Source of the DNA: Streptacidiphilus rugosus AM-16
GTDB lineage: Bacteria; Actinomycetota; Actinomycetes; Streptomycetales; Streptomycetaceae
Direction of reading: 5' to 3'
DNA length: 64,000 nucleotides
Assembly: GCF_000744655.1 (NCBI RefSeq)
Contig: NZ_JQMJ01000003.1
Location: 62,001 to 126,000 of the forward strand
The notes beneath the pieces were generated by a model. That model had not been told where the DNA came from and did not search any database. It saw only the letters and a program-made list of their open reading frames with translations. Numbering within the stretch: position 1 is the first letter of the stretch; every line of letters begins with the position of its first letter. This document shows, piece by piece, positions 43,884-52,025 of this stretch. The position numbers and the translations under genes are program-made.

Positions 43884-45922
43884 GCCACCTTCCGCGAGGC
43901 GGTCAGCTTGCAGGCGGCCTGGAGCAGACCAGCCGGGTCGAGGCCGAGTTCACCAGCGAGCGCTGCCTGGGGCATCGGCCCAGGGGGCTCGCGCCAGCCG
44001 ATGACTTCGACGGGACGGCCGAGCCGTCCGGCGAGCAGTCCCCAGACGGCAGCCGGATGGCCCAGCGTGGCCACGAGGACCGCAGCGTTCTCGCCGAGGT
44101 ACGTCGCTGTCTCGGCCGCCGACAGACCCCTTGGCCAGATCTGCGGATCTCCGAGGACCGTCAGGTCCAGTACGCCCACGACGCGGATCCGGCAGCCCAA
44201 CTGGGCTCGGATCACGGGAACCGCCGCTGTGGTGGCCTCCGCAGGAAGATCGCCTGCAACCAGGATGGTGAGCTCGGGCTCGCCTTGATCGCTCAGGTGG
44301 GGCCAGACCGCCAAGCCCCGTGCCAGTTCCTGCTCGATGGTCTCGTCCGGCTGCCGTGTCGTCGCATGCTTGCCGGCGACCACCACGTTGACGCGGCCGG
44401 TCGACCCCAGCGCCTCGTCCAGAACGAGGGCCGCCCTCGCAGGGTCCGCCGGGGTCAGCACCCGCACGACCGGATCGCATGTGGCCAGCAGAGCAGTCGC
44501 CAGGGAAGGATCGCCGTGCGTGTAGACGTTGTGCCACCCGTACGAGGTCAGCAGCAGGTTGAGACTCGGTGCGGGGGCTCCGGCGGTGAGCCGGCGGTGC
44601 TTGAGGTGGCCGACGACTCCGGAGGTCAGGAGCGGCGCGAAAGCCTCGTAGGACACCAGGACACCGCGTCGGCCACCGGCGAGCCAGCCGCACAGCCATC
44701 CCAGCAGGACCTCCTCCGCCAGGACCTCGGACACCCACGGCTCATCCTGAAGCGCACCGAGGCGGTTCGAGGCGAGCTCGTCAGGGCTGAAGAGGCGGAA
44801 ACCCCCTGCGACGGCGTGGTTGCGAAGAACTTGGCTCACGGCGTGCCCGAAGTCGTCGCCACCCCGGGCCCGACGGGATACGGGCTGGATCGCGGTCGGC
44901 TGAGAGAGCGGGGCTGCCGGGCGCCGCCCTGCCGTTTCGAGTGCGCCGGCCAGCTCTCCGGTCGGGCGCCCGTCGGTGTCGAACAACTCTGCCGGCCGGT
45001 ACGAGGCGAGCCACTTCCCCAGGAGCTCTCGCTGGCGGCCGTCTTCGTGTGCCAGGCCGAGCGGTGTCTTGTGGGCGCCAGGTGTGCCGAGTACGGGCCG
45101 TTCACCAATCCGCTCTGGCCCGCTCCAGCCCTTCACGCACCGCAGGAAGACGGCGGCGCGCACACCGTCCACGGCCTGCCCCACGGACTCCAGGAGAGCC
45201 TGCCGGAAGGACTCATGCTCTTCGCGGGAGGCAGCGGACACGTGCACCACGCGGCTCTGCCAGCCCAGCCCGGCCGCGTATCCGGCGACTTCCCCGTCCG
45301 TCATCGCTCCCAGCAGGGACCGGTCGCCCATGCGGAAGCCGTTGACGTGGACGATCGGGACCACCGCACTCGCGGGCAACGCCCGTGCCGCGAGCCAGGA
45401 GGCCGCCGTGGTGGGCGTTTCGCACTCGCCGTCCCCGATGATCGGGAGAACGACGCGGTCAGGCGCGTCCAGTGCGAGCCCGTGGCCGAACGCCAAGGCG
45501 CCACCGAGACAGCCCCCGGGAGCCGTCCCCGCTGTGAGCAGGGGATGAACCTCTGACCCCAGGCCGTCCACCTCCGGAAAGTCGTGGGCCAGACGCGCCA
45601 GGCCCGCAGCGTCCCGGGAGTACTGCGGACGTACAGAGGCGAGCTCTCCCGACAACCACGCGAAGGCCAGCTGCACCACACCCGCATGGCCGGCGCCAAG
45701 CACGGGGACGAGCGTCCGGTCAGGAGCCGCCTCCCCCGTTGCGAGCGCCGTGTGGGCAAGGGCCCACGCAGTCCCTGGCACCGTTCCCCAGTGGCCCGCC
45801 GGCCGGCGCTTGATGTGGTGGGCTCGCAAGGGCTCCGCCAGGAGAACGTTCTTATCGAGGTGCAGGAGCACCACCGACACGTACACGGCGGCCCTCCAGA
45901 GCGCATCAGCCCGGCTCAGCAC
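43877..45922 (-). CDS. Divergent phosphoketolase-like TPP enzyme
   Basis: 681 residues. Similar to xylulose-5-phosphate/fructose-6-phosphate phosphoketolases along its length: ALWRAAVYVSVVLLHLDKN, HHIKRRPAGHWGTVPG (about residues 36-51), VLGAGHAGVVQLAF, PIIGDGECETPTTAASWLA (TPP motif), PIVHVNGFRM, GVLVSYEAF and LLLTSYGWHNVYTHGDP. The otherwise conserved IHEGGELGY segment reads TAPGGCLGG, losing a His and a Glu, and it is about 110 residues shorter than usual. The substrate is therefore probably not the normal sugar phosphate. GTG 45922 overlaps the radical SAM stop region; the longer frame upstream is that gene's shadow. Confidence 0.82.
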   Translation of the reverse strand: MLSRADALWRAAVYVSVVLLHLDKNVLLAEPLRAHHIKRRPAGHWGTVPGTAWALAHTALATGEAAPDRTLVPVLGAGHAGVVQLAFAWLSGELASVRPQYSRDAAGLARLAHDFPEVDGLGSEVHPLLTAGTAPGGCLGGALAFGHGLALDAPDRVVLPIIGDGECETPTTAASWLAARALPASAVVPIVHVNGFRMGDRSLLGAMTDGEVAGYAAGLGWQSRVVHVSAASREEHESFRQALLESVGQAVDGVRAAVFLRCVKGWSGPERIGERPVLGTPGAHKTPLGLAHEDGRQRELLGKWLASYRPAELFDTDGRPTGELAGALETAGRRPAAPLSQPTAIQPVSRRARGGDDFGHAVSQVLRNHAVAGGFRLFSPDELASNRLGALQDEPWVSEVLAEEVLLGWLCGWLAGGRRGVLVSYEAFAPLLTSGVVGHLKHRRLTAGAPAPSLNLLLTSYGWHNVYTHGDPSLATALLATCDPVVRVLTPADPARAALVLDEALGSTGRVNVVVAGKHATTRQPDETIEQELARGLAVWPHLSDQGEPELTILVAGDLPAEATTAAVPVIRAQLGCRIRVVGVLDLTVLGDPQIWPRGLSAAETATYLGENAAVLVATLGHPAAVWGLLAGRLGRPVEVIGWREPPGPMPQAALAGELGLDPAGLLQAACKLTASRKVAC

Positions 45923-47013
45923 GGGGGCACCAGGCTCTCGCCGTCGAAGGTGAAGTACCACAGCGGCCGGTAGCACTCCCAGGCTGCCGGACGGAGCCCG
46001 ATCGGGCTCACGATCCGCTCGATCTCGCGACGCGCTCGAAGGTAGAACTCCAGTGAGTCCGACCCACCGGCCCGCAGGCCAGCCATGATCGAGTTGTGCG
46101 CCTGGTAGACCTGGAAGTTCGGGAACTCGGTGACGAACGGCATCAACTTGGACACCCCGTCGCTGAGTTCCGCGAGGCTGTCCAGACCGACTATGTAGGT
46201 GAACGACGTGGCATGACCGGCCGCCATCGCCCGCCGGAGGACCTCGGGCATCTCCTCGGCCGTCAGCACCGCCTTGCTGGCCTTGAGCAGCAGGTCCCGC
46301 CGGCTGAAGCACTCGGCGGTCAGCCGGAGCACGAACGGCGTCACGCGCTGGGCCAGTTCCTCGAAAGCGCTGGCGCTCCGGATCACCGAGGTGAGGAAGC
46401 CGATCCGGGCGCCGATTCCGTGGGCGCTGAGCACCTGACGCAGTCCGATCAGGTGGTCGACGGCAGCCCGCTCGCGCTCGAAACAGCCGGTCGACACGGT
46501 GACTTCGCGTAGTTCGGTCAGGTCCCGGTGGGGGTGCTGTTCGACCATGGTGGCGAGCAACTCGGTCAGCTCCCGTTCCTCGGCGAGCCGGGGGTCTGCT
46601 GCCGCCTCCAGCGTGTTCGGGCAGAACGCGCACCCCACGCAGCGGCTGCGGGCGTTGGGGTTGAGCGTGGCGGCGCGACCGTCATCCCGGAAGTACCCGC
46701 CGACCGCCTCGTCGGCGGCGACCCGCTCGACGGTGGCGATCGGGCTGCCGGCCAGCATGAGGTCGTCGCCCTCCAGCCTGAACGGCGATGCCTCGGCGTT
46801 GAGCGGGACGATCACCATCCACGAGACCTCGGGCCGGGTGGCCATGCGCACTGCGACTCGGGCCCGGTGGCGGGCGTGGACGGAGGAAATGCCGAATAGG
46901 TTGATCGCCATGAGTAGTGCGTCCTCGACCGGCACGCCGAAGCGGTCCGCCAGGCGTTCGACGTGCGGGAGGGTGAGCGCTGCTGTTGATGAGTCTCCAA
47001 GGACTGCCGTCAT
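45916..47013 (-). CDS. Radical SAM enzyme with CX2CX2C cluster motif
   Basis: 365 residues. The iron-sulphur motif is RCVGCAFCPNT (about residues 130-140), giving CX2CX2C instead of the canonical CX3CX2C. Downstream features fit a radical SAM barrel: EVTVSTGCFERE, GIGARIGFLTSVI, FVLRLTAECFSRRD and ATSFTYIVGLDSL. No SPASM-like C-terminal cysteines. It lies directly after the 34-residue peptide gene and a hairpin. ATG 47013 was chosen. It is the likely committed step of the operon; the substrate could be the peptide or a small molecule. Confidence 0.75.
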   Translation of the reverse strand: MTAVLGDSSTAALTLPHVERLADRFGVPVEDALLMAINLFGISSVHARHRARVAVRMATRPEVSWMVIVPLNAEASPFRLEGDDLMLAGSPIATVERVAADEAVGGYFRDDGRAATLNPNARSRCVGCAFCPNTLEAAADPRLAEERELTELLATMVEQHPHRDLTELREVTVSTGCFERERAAVDHLIGLRQVLSAHGIGARIGFLTSVIRSASAFEELAQRVTPFVLRLTAECFSRRDLLLKASKAVLTAEEMPEVLRRAMAAGHATSFTYIVGLDSLAELSDGVSKLMPFVTEFPNFQVYQAHNSIMAGLRAGGSDSLEFYLRARREIERIVSPIGLRPAAWECYRPLWYFTFDGESLVPPC

Positions 47014-47116
47014 GATCCGTTCTCCGTCGGTGTCTGGACCCGGCCTGGGATGAGTCGTCCGCCTGTGCGCCGTGCTGGACATGCCGTCCTCCCCACCGCT
47101 ATCTGGGAGGATCAGC

Positions 47117-47157
47117 CCGTGCGGGCCTGCCGGGTTCCGTCCGGCAGGCCCGCACGG
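47117..47157 (-). terminator. 17-bp hairpin between the polyproline peptide and the radical SAM gene
   Basis: Perfect arms 47117-47133 and 47141-47157, loop of 7. It lies 12 bases after the peptide stop codon and about 100 bases before the radical SAM start. No U-tract. It would lower transcription of the enzymes relative to the peptide. Confidence 0.7.
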
Positions 47158-47169
47158 TCTCTCTTCCGC

Positions 47170-47274
47170 CTACCGCCCCGGGTAGGGCGGCTGCGGGGTC
47201 GGCGGTGCCGGCGGCGGCGGGGGAGGTGGCGGCGGAGGCTGCGGCGCCTCCAGGCGAACGCTGGTGAACGTCAT
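47170..47274 (-). CDS. Polyproline mini-protein (34 residues), candidate precursor or scaffold
   Basis: 34 residues: MTFTSVRLEAPQ, then ten prolines, then APPTPQPPYPGR. Too short for routine gene calling. Support: ATG 47274 with AGAAGGGA eight bases upstream, position at the head of the enzyme operon, and a 17-bp hairpin after the stop as in many RiPP operons. Nineteen prolines make a rigid polyproline-II rod ending in Tyr-Pro-Gly-Arg. The N-terminal VRLEAPQ could be a recognition segment. There is no Cys, Ser after residue 5, or Lys, so lanthipeptide or lasso chemistry is excluded. It could also be a translation-stalling regulatory peptide, since proline runs need EF-P. Confidence 0.6.
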   Translation of the reverse strand: MTFTSVRLEAPQPPPPPPPPPPAPPTPQPPYPGR

Positions 47275-47329
47275 GGCTGTGTTCCCTTCTGATCAGCGGT
47301 GCGCGATGGTGCCGGGCCTGGCATCGTTG

Positions 47330-47557
47330 TCAGGCCCCGGTTTCGACCGCGGGCTCACGTAGTGGCTCGCGGTCGGGCTCGTGGTCGGCCGCCAGGGCGG
47401 GGCCCGAGTGATCAGCGCTGAGCTGGTGGTGTGCCGTGACTCCGAGGAGCGTCAGAACGATCAGGTGTCCGAGTGCCCACAGCCAGGCGAGCGCGGCACC
47501 CAACGGGTCGTGGTGCGCGCCCCGGTGTCGGGCCGGCGGCGCGTGGTGGGCGGTCAC
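47330..47557 (-). CDS. Small single-pass membrane protein
   Basis: 75 residues. A His-rich N-terminus (MTAHHAPPARHRGAHHDPLG), one hydrophobic segment (AALAWLWALGHLIVLTLLGV) and an acidic, His-containing tail. It overlaps the HATPase gene by 4 bases (ATGA) and lies 55 bases before the polyproline peptide. Possibly metal-responsive or a partner of the HATPase protein; no known family. Confidence 0.55.
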   Translation of the reverse strand: MTAHHAPPARHRGAHHDPLGAALAWLWALGHLIVLTLLGVTAHHQLSADHSGPALAADHEPDREPLREPAVETGA

Positions 47558-48111
47558 GCTGCATCAGCTCCGACTTCGGCCCAGACGACCTTGCCGCTGC
47601 CACCCTCCTCGACGCCCCAGCGCCGGCACACCGCCTCGACCAGGAAGAGCCCACGGCCGTGCTCCGAGGTCGACTTGGAGTGTTCGACGCTGGGCAACTG
47701 CGGGCTTCCGTCCGAGACCTCGATCCTCAGCCCGCAGGGGCAAGGAACGAGGCGGACATCGAAGCAAGTGCAGCCCGCCGCGTCACTGTGCAACACGACG
47801 TTGGCCGAGAGTTCGGAAGCAATCAGCTCGGCATCGTCGATCAGCAAGGCGTCGAATCCCCAGGCGTCAGCGATCCGCCTCACCGAGGTCCGGATCAAGG
47901 GCACGGAACGGGCGGACAGGACGAACCTCATCTGCACCGAGACGCACCGGACTTCTTCGGTCTGTGTGCTTCGCGTGGGCACGCTGCTGTCGCCCAGGAC
48001 GAGGCTGCCCAGTGCCTGACGGGTGTGAGGACGCTCAGAGTCCGGGTGGAGGGTGACCGTCTCCTCCGGGGCGGGTGCAGCGGCCTGTCGGCCGCGACGT
48101 TCCATCGCCAT
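47554..48111 (-). CDS. HATPase (RsbW/SpoIIAB-like) ATP-binding regulator
   Basis: 185 residues. GHKL ATPase motifs: N-box ELIASELSANVVLHS, G1 DGSP in IEVSDGSPQLP, G2 SEHGRGLFLVEAV. It lacks a sensor domain; the type is the anti-sigma/kinase-like ATP-binding protein that streptomycetes encode beside XRE-family regulators, as in bldB/whiJ-type loci. ATG 48111 follows GAGGGG. It is transcribed divergently from the XRE-TPR regulator at 48247 across an operator-like palindrome, so the two probably control the operon. Confidence 0.85.
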   Translation of the reverse strand: MAMERRGRQAAAPAPEETVTLHPDSERPHTRQALGSLVLGDSSVPTRSTQTEEVRCVSVQMRFVLSARSVPLIRTSVRRIADAWGFDALLIDDAELIASELSANVVLHSDAAGCTCFDVRLVPCPCGLRIEVSDGSPQLPSVEHSKSTSEHGRGLFLVEAVCRRWGVEEGGSGKVVWAEVGADAA

Positions 48112-48195
48112 GTGCCCCTCCTCGTCTCGTAACAGGCGGCTCATCAGCACTGCTTGATGGCACGTCAGAACGCTAGGAGGATGGATGCAGCGGAA

Positions 48196-48214
48196 CCCGG
48201 AAAATTCTTCCGGG
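48196..48214. promoter_or_regulatory. Operator-like palindrome CCCGGAA-N5-TTCCGGG
   Basis: Perfect 7-bp half-sites separated by AATTC in the 135-base space between the divergent HATPase and XRE-TPR genes. A natural binding site for the XRE regulator, controlling both directions. Confidence 0.45.
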
Positions 48215-48246
48215 GTAAGGAAGCCAAGCAGCGCCAGGCTGGGGGC

Positions 48247-49473
48247 ATGCGAGGGATGACCGAGACGCTGACCATCGGGGAGCGCGTCGCCTGGTACCGC
48301 CGCCGACGAGGCATACCGCAGGAGGTATTGGCCGGCCTCGTCGGGCGGACCGCCGACTGGCTGAGCAAGGTCGAGAACGGCCGCATCGAACTCGACCGGC
48401 TCTCGGTAATCAAGGCGCTGGCCGCTGCGCTCGACGTCCAACTGGGCGACCTGCTGGTCGAACCGTCCCTCATCGACTGGAGTACCGACGGCCGGGGCGG
48501 CGCAGTGCCGAAACTGCGCGAAGCACTCACGGACTACAAGCACATGTCGCCGTTACTGGCGTCCGAGTCCACGGATCCGCCACCCGACTTGGAGATCCTG
48601 CGAGCGGAGGTCGGATCCGCATGGTCGGCCTACCAGGACGCCCGGTACGCCAGAGCCACTCGTCTCATCCCGGAGATCCTCTCCGACGCCCAGCGTGCTG
48701 TCCGTGCCTACGACGGCGAGGAGCAGCTGAAGGCCAAGGCCCTGCTCGCGATGGCCTACCAGGGCGCGGCCATGGTGCTGACGAAGATAGGGGAAGCCGA
48801 TCTCGCCTGGATGGCCGCCGACCGCGGTCTTGCTGCCGCGCAGGAGTCGGGCGACCTCGTCGTCACCGGTTCCCTGTTCCGATCGGTCTCCCACTGCCTC
48901 CTTTCCAGCGGCCGCCTCACCGCAGCGCGGGACTTGGTGGCGGACTCGGCGGGCTATCTGGAGAGCGGCCTCGCCGACGCCTCGCCGACCTACCTGTCGA
49001 TCTACGGGACGCTCTTCCTCGTCGGCGCGGTGACCGCCGCCCGGCTCGACGACCGGGCCACGGTGAGCGCGTTCCTCGCCGAGGCGGACCAGGCCGCACA
49101 GCGCCTCGGCCACGACGCCAACCACATGTGGACGGCCTTCGGGCCGACCAACGTCGCCATCCACCGCATCTCGACGGCCATGGAACTGGGCGATGTCCAG
49201 GTCGCCGCGGACCAGGGGCCGCGCGTGGACTCCTCCACCCTGCCGCTCGAGCGGCGTGTCCGGCACACCCTCGAAGTGGCCCGCGCCTACAGCGCGCAGA
49301 ACCGGATGGACGAGGCACTCGCCCTGGTACTGGACGCCGAGGAACTGGCCCCGGAACAAGTCCGCTACCACTTCATCCCACGGCACTTGGTGACCACCTG
49401 GGTCCGGCAGCAGCGCGGCAAGCCGAGCCACCAGCTTGCGGGCGTGGCCCAGCGGCTGCGCATCGTGGGGTAG
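48247..49473 (+). CDS. XRE-family regulator with TPR-like C-terminal domain
   Basis: 408 residues. The HTH (RRRGIPQEVLAGLVGRTADW LSKVENGRIELD, residues about 18-48) is followed by about 300 helical residues in TPR-like pairs (SDAQRAVRAYDGEEQLKAKA, AWMAADRGLAAAQESGDLVV). Such regulators respond to peptides or small molecules in actinomycetes. ATG 48247 is preceded by GGGGGC; 48256 is another ATG. The divergent HATPase gene suggests a WhiJ-like regulatory pair for the neighbouring operon. Confidence 0.85.
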   Translation: MRGMTETLTIGERVAWYRRRRGIPQEVLAGLVGRTADWLSKVENGRIELDRLSVIKALAAALDVQLGDLLVEPSLIDWSTDGRGGAVPKLREALTDYKHMSPLLASESTDPPPDLEILRAEVGSAWSAYQDARYARATRLIPEILSDAQRAVRAYDGEEQLKAKALLAMAYQGAAMVLTKIGEADLAWMAADRGLAAAQESGDLVVTGSLFRSVSHCLLSSGRLTAARDLVADSAGYLESGLADASPTYLSIYGTLFLVGAVTAARLDDRATVSAFLAEADQAAQRLGHDANHMWTAFGPTNVAIHRISTAMELGDVQVAADQGPRVDSSTLPLERRVRHTLEVARAYSAQNRMDEALALVLDAEELAPEQVRYHFIPRHLVTTWVRQQRGKPSHQLAGVAQRLRIVG

Positions 49474-49500
49474 TCCGGCGGGGACGGCTACAGTCATGGC

Positions 49501-49974
49501 ATGAGCGACTCCGACGCACCCGAGGCCGTTGCCCAGCCGCGCACCGCCGCCGGCGTGCTGTTCTTCGACGAAGCTGACCGCGTGCTCCTGGTGAAGCCCA
49601 CATACAAGCCGGGCTGGGAGATCCCGGGCGGCTACCTCCACCCCGGCGAGACCCCGAGCGAGGGCGCGGCCCGAGAGGTCAAGGAGGAGCTCGGCATCAC
49701 CCCGCCCATCGGCCGCCTCCTCGTCGCGGACTGGGCACCCCACCCGACCGAGGGCGACAAGCTGCTCTTCGTCTTCGACGGGGGCATCCTCCCCGCAGAA
49801 GAGCGAGCTCAGATCAACCTGGACGGGGTGGAGATCGGCGAGTACGCCTTCCACACCGCCGACCAGATCGACGAGCTCCTCATCCCTCGTCTGGCCCGGC
49901 GGGTCCACGCCGGCCTTGACGCCCGATCTCGCTCGGCGACCTCCTACCTGGAGCACGGAACGCCTCGCCTCTGA
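49501..49974 (+). CDS. NUDIX hydrolase (MutT-like)
   Basis: 157 residues. A complete Nudix box GGYLHPGETPSEGAAREVKE followed by ELGI is visible. It begins 27 bases after the XRE-TPR stop and is probably co-transcribed. The substrate cannot be inferred. The following 253 bases (49975-50227) contain no gene I can support. Confidence 0.88.
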   Translation: MSDSDAPEAVAQPRTAAGVLFFDEADRVLLVKPTYKPGWEIPGGYLHPGETPSEGAAREVKEELGITPPIGRLLVADWAPHPTEGDKLLFVFDGGILPAEERAQINLDGVEIGEYAFHTADQIDELLIPRLARRVHAGLDARSRSATSYLEHGTPRL

Positions 49975-50227
49975 CCAGGTGCCCGGGGCGTCCTCAGAAT
50001 GCCCAACTCGGCCTCCAACAGCCTCACTTCTCCTGGCGAACACTTCTTGAGCGCCCTGGCTACCGACCCGCACCTGACAAGTACAGCGCTGCTCCGCCGA
50101 AGCGCCACGCGAAACGCAAGTGCGGCCCCGAACACCACGATGCCAAGAGTGGCGTCCCAGGACCCGCTGGCCACGCCACCACCCGCTGGGCCAGGCCCGC
50201 ATACGAGCCAGGTACACGTGCCGGTCG

Positions 50228-50767
50228 TCAGTTCAGAAGGTCAGCCGCGGACGAGGGCAGCCGCAAATGCCGCCCCTGGGCGGCCATTGCCCGCATTAAC
50301 GCGTAGGCGTCCTGTGCACTGATATCCCCGTTCACAGCCGCGATGGCCATGAGATCAATTGTCTCGCGGGTGGTGATGCCCTTGAGTCGTGCGTATCTGA
50401 GCGCCTCGTTGTCATCCGAGATCCACCACGAGCCCGCGAACTCCCCGAGGTTCAGAATGACGTGGCAGGTCTCCGCTTCGCCGAGGTGCTTCAGCGGCTC
50501 GTCGTCGGTGCCGCCGAAGACCGTGCGGCGGATGCGGTTGATCTGTTGGACATCGACGTCACTGGTGATCTCGATTGGCTCGCCGAGCCAGCCGTCAGCT
50601 GCGACGTTGCCGAGGGAGGGCAGGACGGATGCTGACCGGTGCGCTTCGTAGGCGACTGCGGCGGTCCACCGTCCGCGATCGTCGAGTACTGCCTTGAGCA
50701 GATCGAGTCGCTCCACCGAGGCAAAATTGCACAGCACCGTGTTGTCAGGGAAGAAGTAGGCGTTCAC
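50228..50767 (-). CDS. PIN-like domain protein, possible toxin or nuclease
   Basis: 179 residues. The acidic residues of a PIN fold are spaced as expected: PDNTVLCNF near the N-terminus, Glu in HLGEAETCHVI (about residue 98) and SDDNEALRYARLKG near residue 118. PIN proteins are Mg-dependent RNases, often VapC-type toxins. It is coupled by a 4-base overlap to the upstream XRE/ImmA gene, the typical layout in which a regulator-protease controls a toxin. It is transcribed away from DISARM. Confidence 0.72.
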   Translation of the reverse strand: MNAYFFPDNTVLCNFASVERLDLLKAVLDDRGRWTAAVAYEAHRSASVLPSLGNVAADGWLGEPIEITSDVDVQQINRIRRTVFGGTDDEPLKHLGEAETCHVILNLGEFAGSWWISDDNEALRYARLKGITTRETIDLMAIAAVNGDISAQDAYALMRAMAAQGRHLRLPSSAADLLN

Positions 50768-51876
50768 GAGGAGCTGGAAGCCTCGCTTCCCGTTTCCAGA
50801 TCGCGCCTCAGCGCGTCAACGTCCCTGCCAAGAAGGCCAGCGTACGGGCGGAGCGTGGCCTCGCCCGCCTCGTAGGCTGCATAGGTGTCGCGCACGAGGA
50901 GTCCTGGGGGTCGAGAGCTGCTTGTGATGACGGTCCGTCGGGCGAGCTCCTCACCACGGCCAGCCAGGGCTGCCGCATTGGCCGAGGTGATGGCCTTGTA
51001 GCGCTCGCAGGCGCCGGCGTCGATCAGACGAAGGTTCAGCAACCGATACGCGAGAGCCGAAGGGGTCACCATCCAGTCGCAGGCTAGAGCGGCAAAAGAT
51101 GCCTCGGTGAGACCGGTCGTGCCGACAGCCTGGCGCATGTCCTCTTCTGGCGTGAGGAAGGCTGCAGCGAAGGCGTTGGCTTGGATCTCGCTCGGCTCCT
51201 TCGCGTACGCCTTGTCGAATACGTCGTTGTCGAGGTGCAGCTCTTGGTTGTCACCTGCCAGCAAGTGACCAAGTTCGTGGGCCAGAGTGAACCGCTGCCG
51301 AGAGGGGAGGTGGCAGGTAGCGAGCACAATGATCTTCGCCTCGCTTGACGCGGCAGCAAGCCCGTCGAAGTCGGGGCCCACCTCGACGACCGCCACGTCG
51401 ACTCCGAACACCTCCTCCACCAGCTTCGGGAGGTCCTCCTGTTGTACAGACAGGCCGCGGCGAGCTACAGCACCCAGTGCGTTCGTGGCCAGACGGCGAC
51501 CCCGCTCCGTCCAGTTCCCTGCAGCGGGCCCCTGGAGCACAGGCTGCCACGGCTGCGGGAAACCAACAGCTGCCATGTCTGATCTGAGCGTGCTGTATCG
51601 CCTCGCGGCGCGGATCGCCTCGCCGGCGCTACCGCCGGTGGTCCGCGCTGCCAGAGCCAGCGGAGGCTCCTCCCCGGTGATCAGCCAGTCGACTGTCACG
51701 GTGCACAGCTCGGCGATACGCGCCAGGTCAAGCGACGAGAAGCGGCGACTGCCGCTCAGGGACTTGGACAGCTTGGAGTCGTCGAGCCCGATTCGGAGGC
51801 CGAAATCGCGTTGACTCAGCCCCGATGCCTGGATCAGCTCGCGTACGCGGTCGGGGGTGTTCGGCATGCAAGCCAT
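50764..51876 (-). CDS. XRE HTH - ImmA/IrrE metallopeptidase regulator
   Basis: 370 residues. An N-terminal XRE HTH (SGLSQRDFGLRIGLDDSKLS, about residues 18-37) is followed by an ImmA/IrrE peptidase domain with the zinc motif FTLAHELGHLLAGDN (HExxH, about residue 200) and the downstream Glu in EIQANAFAAAFLTPEED. Such proteins cleave repressors or act as antitoxin-type regulators in response to phage or DNA damage. It is divergent from drmD with only about 150 bases between, so it may regulate DISARM as well as the PIN gene. Starts at 51876 or 51867 are both possible. Confidence 0.85.
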   Translation of the reverse strand: MACMPNTPDRVRELIQASGLSQRDFGLRIGLDDSKLSKSLSGSRRFSSLDLARIAELCTVTVDWLITGEEPPLALAARTTGGSAGEAIRAARRYSTLRSDMAAVGFPQPWQPVLQGPAAGNWTERGRRLATNALGAVARRGLSVQQEDLPKLVEEVFGVDVAVVEVGPDFDGLAAASSEAKIIVLATCHLPSRQRFTLAHELGHLLAGDNQELHLDNDVFDKAYAKEPSEIQANAFAAAFLTPEEDMRQAVGTTGLTEASFAALACDWMVTPSALAYRLLNLRLIDAGACERYKAITSANAAALAGRGEELARRTVITSSSRPPGLLVRDTYAAYEAGEATLRPYAGLLGRDVDALRRDLETGSEASSSS

Positions 51877-52025
51877 GCTAGCAGGGCCGTTTGCGAAAAT
51901 CGAAAAACAGCGCGAGGATGATGGGACACATGGGCCGTCGTACTCTTCCGCTGGTTTGCTCCAGAGATGGTCCCGGCTCGGGCATGATCAGGTGGCAAGC
52001 AGCGGTGGTAGCGAAGGGGCACCCG

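Noticed and set aside
45923..46633. Upstream extension of the phosphoketolase-like frame
   Set aside because: This part is out of phase with the radical SAM gene and has no similarity to phosphoketolases.
47170..47274. Polyproline frame as a chance product of GC-rich DNA
   Set aside because: GC-rich DNA readily gives proline runs, but the ribosome-binding site, operon position and following hairpin argue for a gene; kept with moderate confidence.
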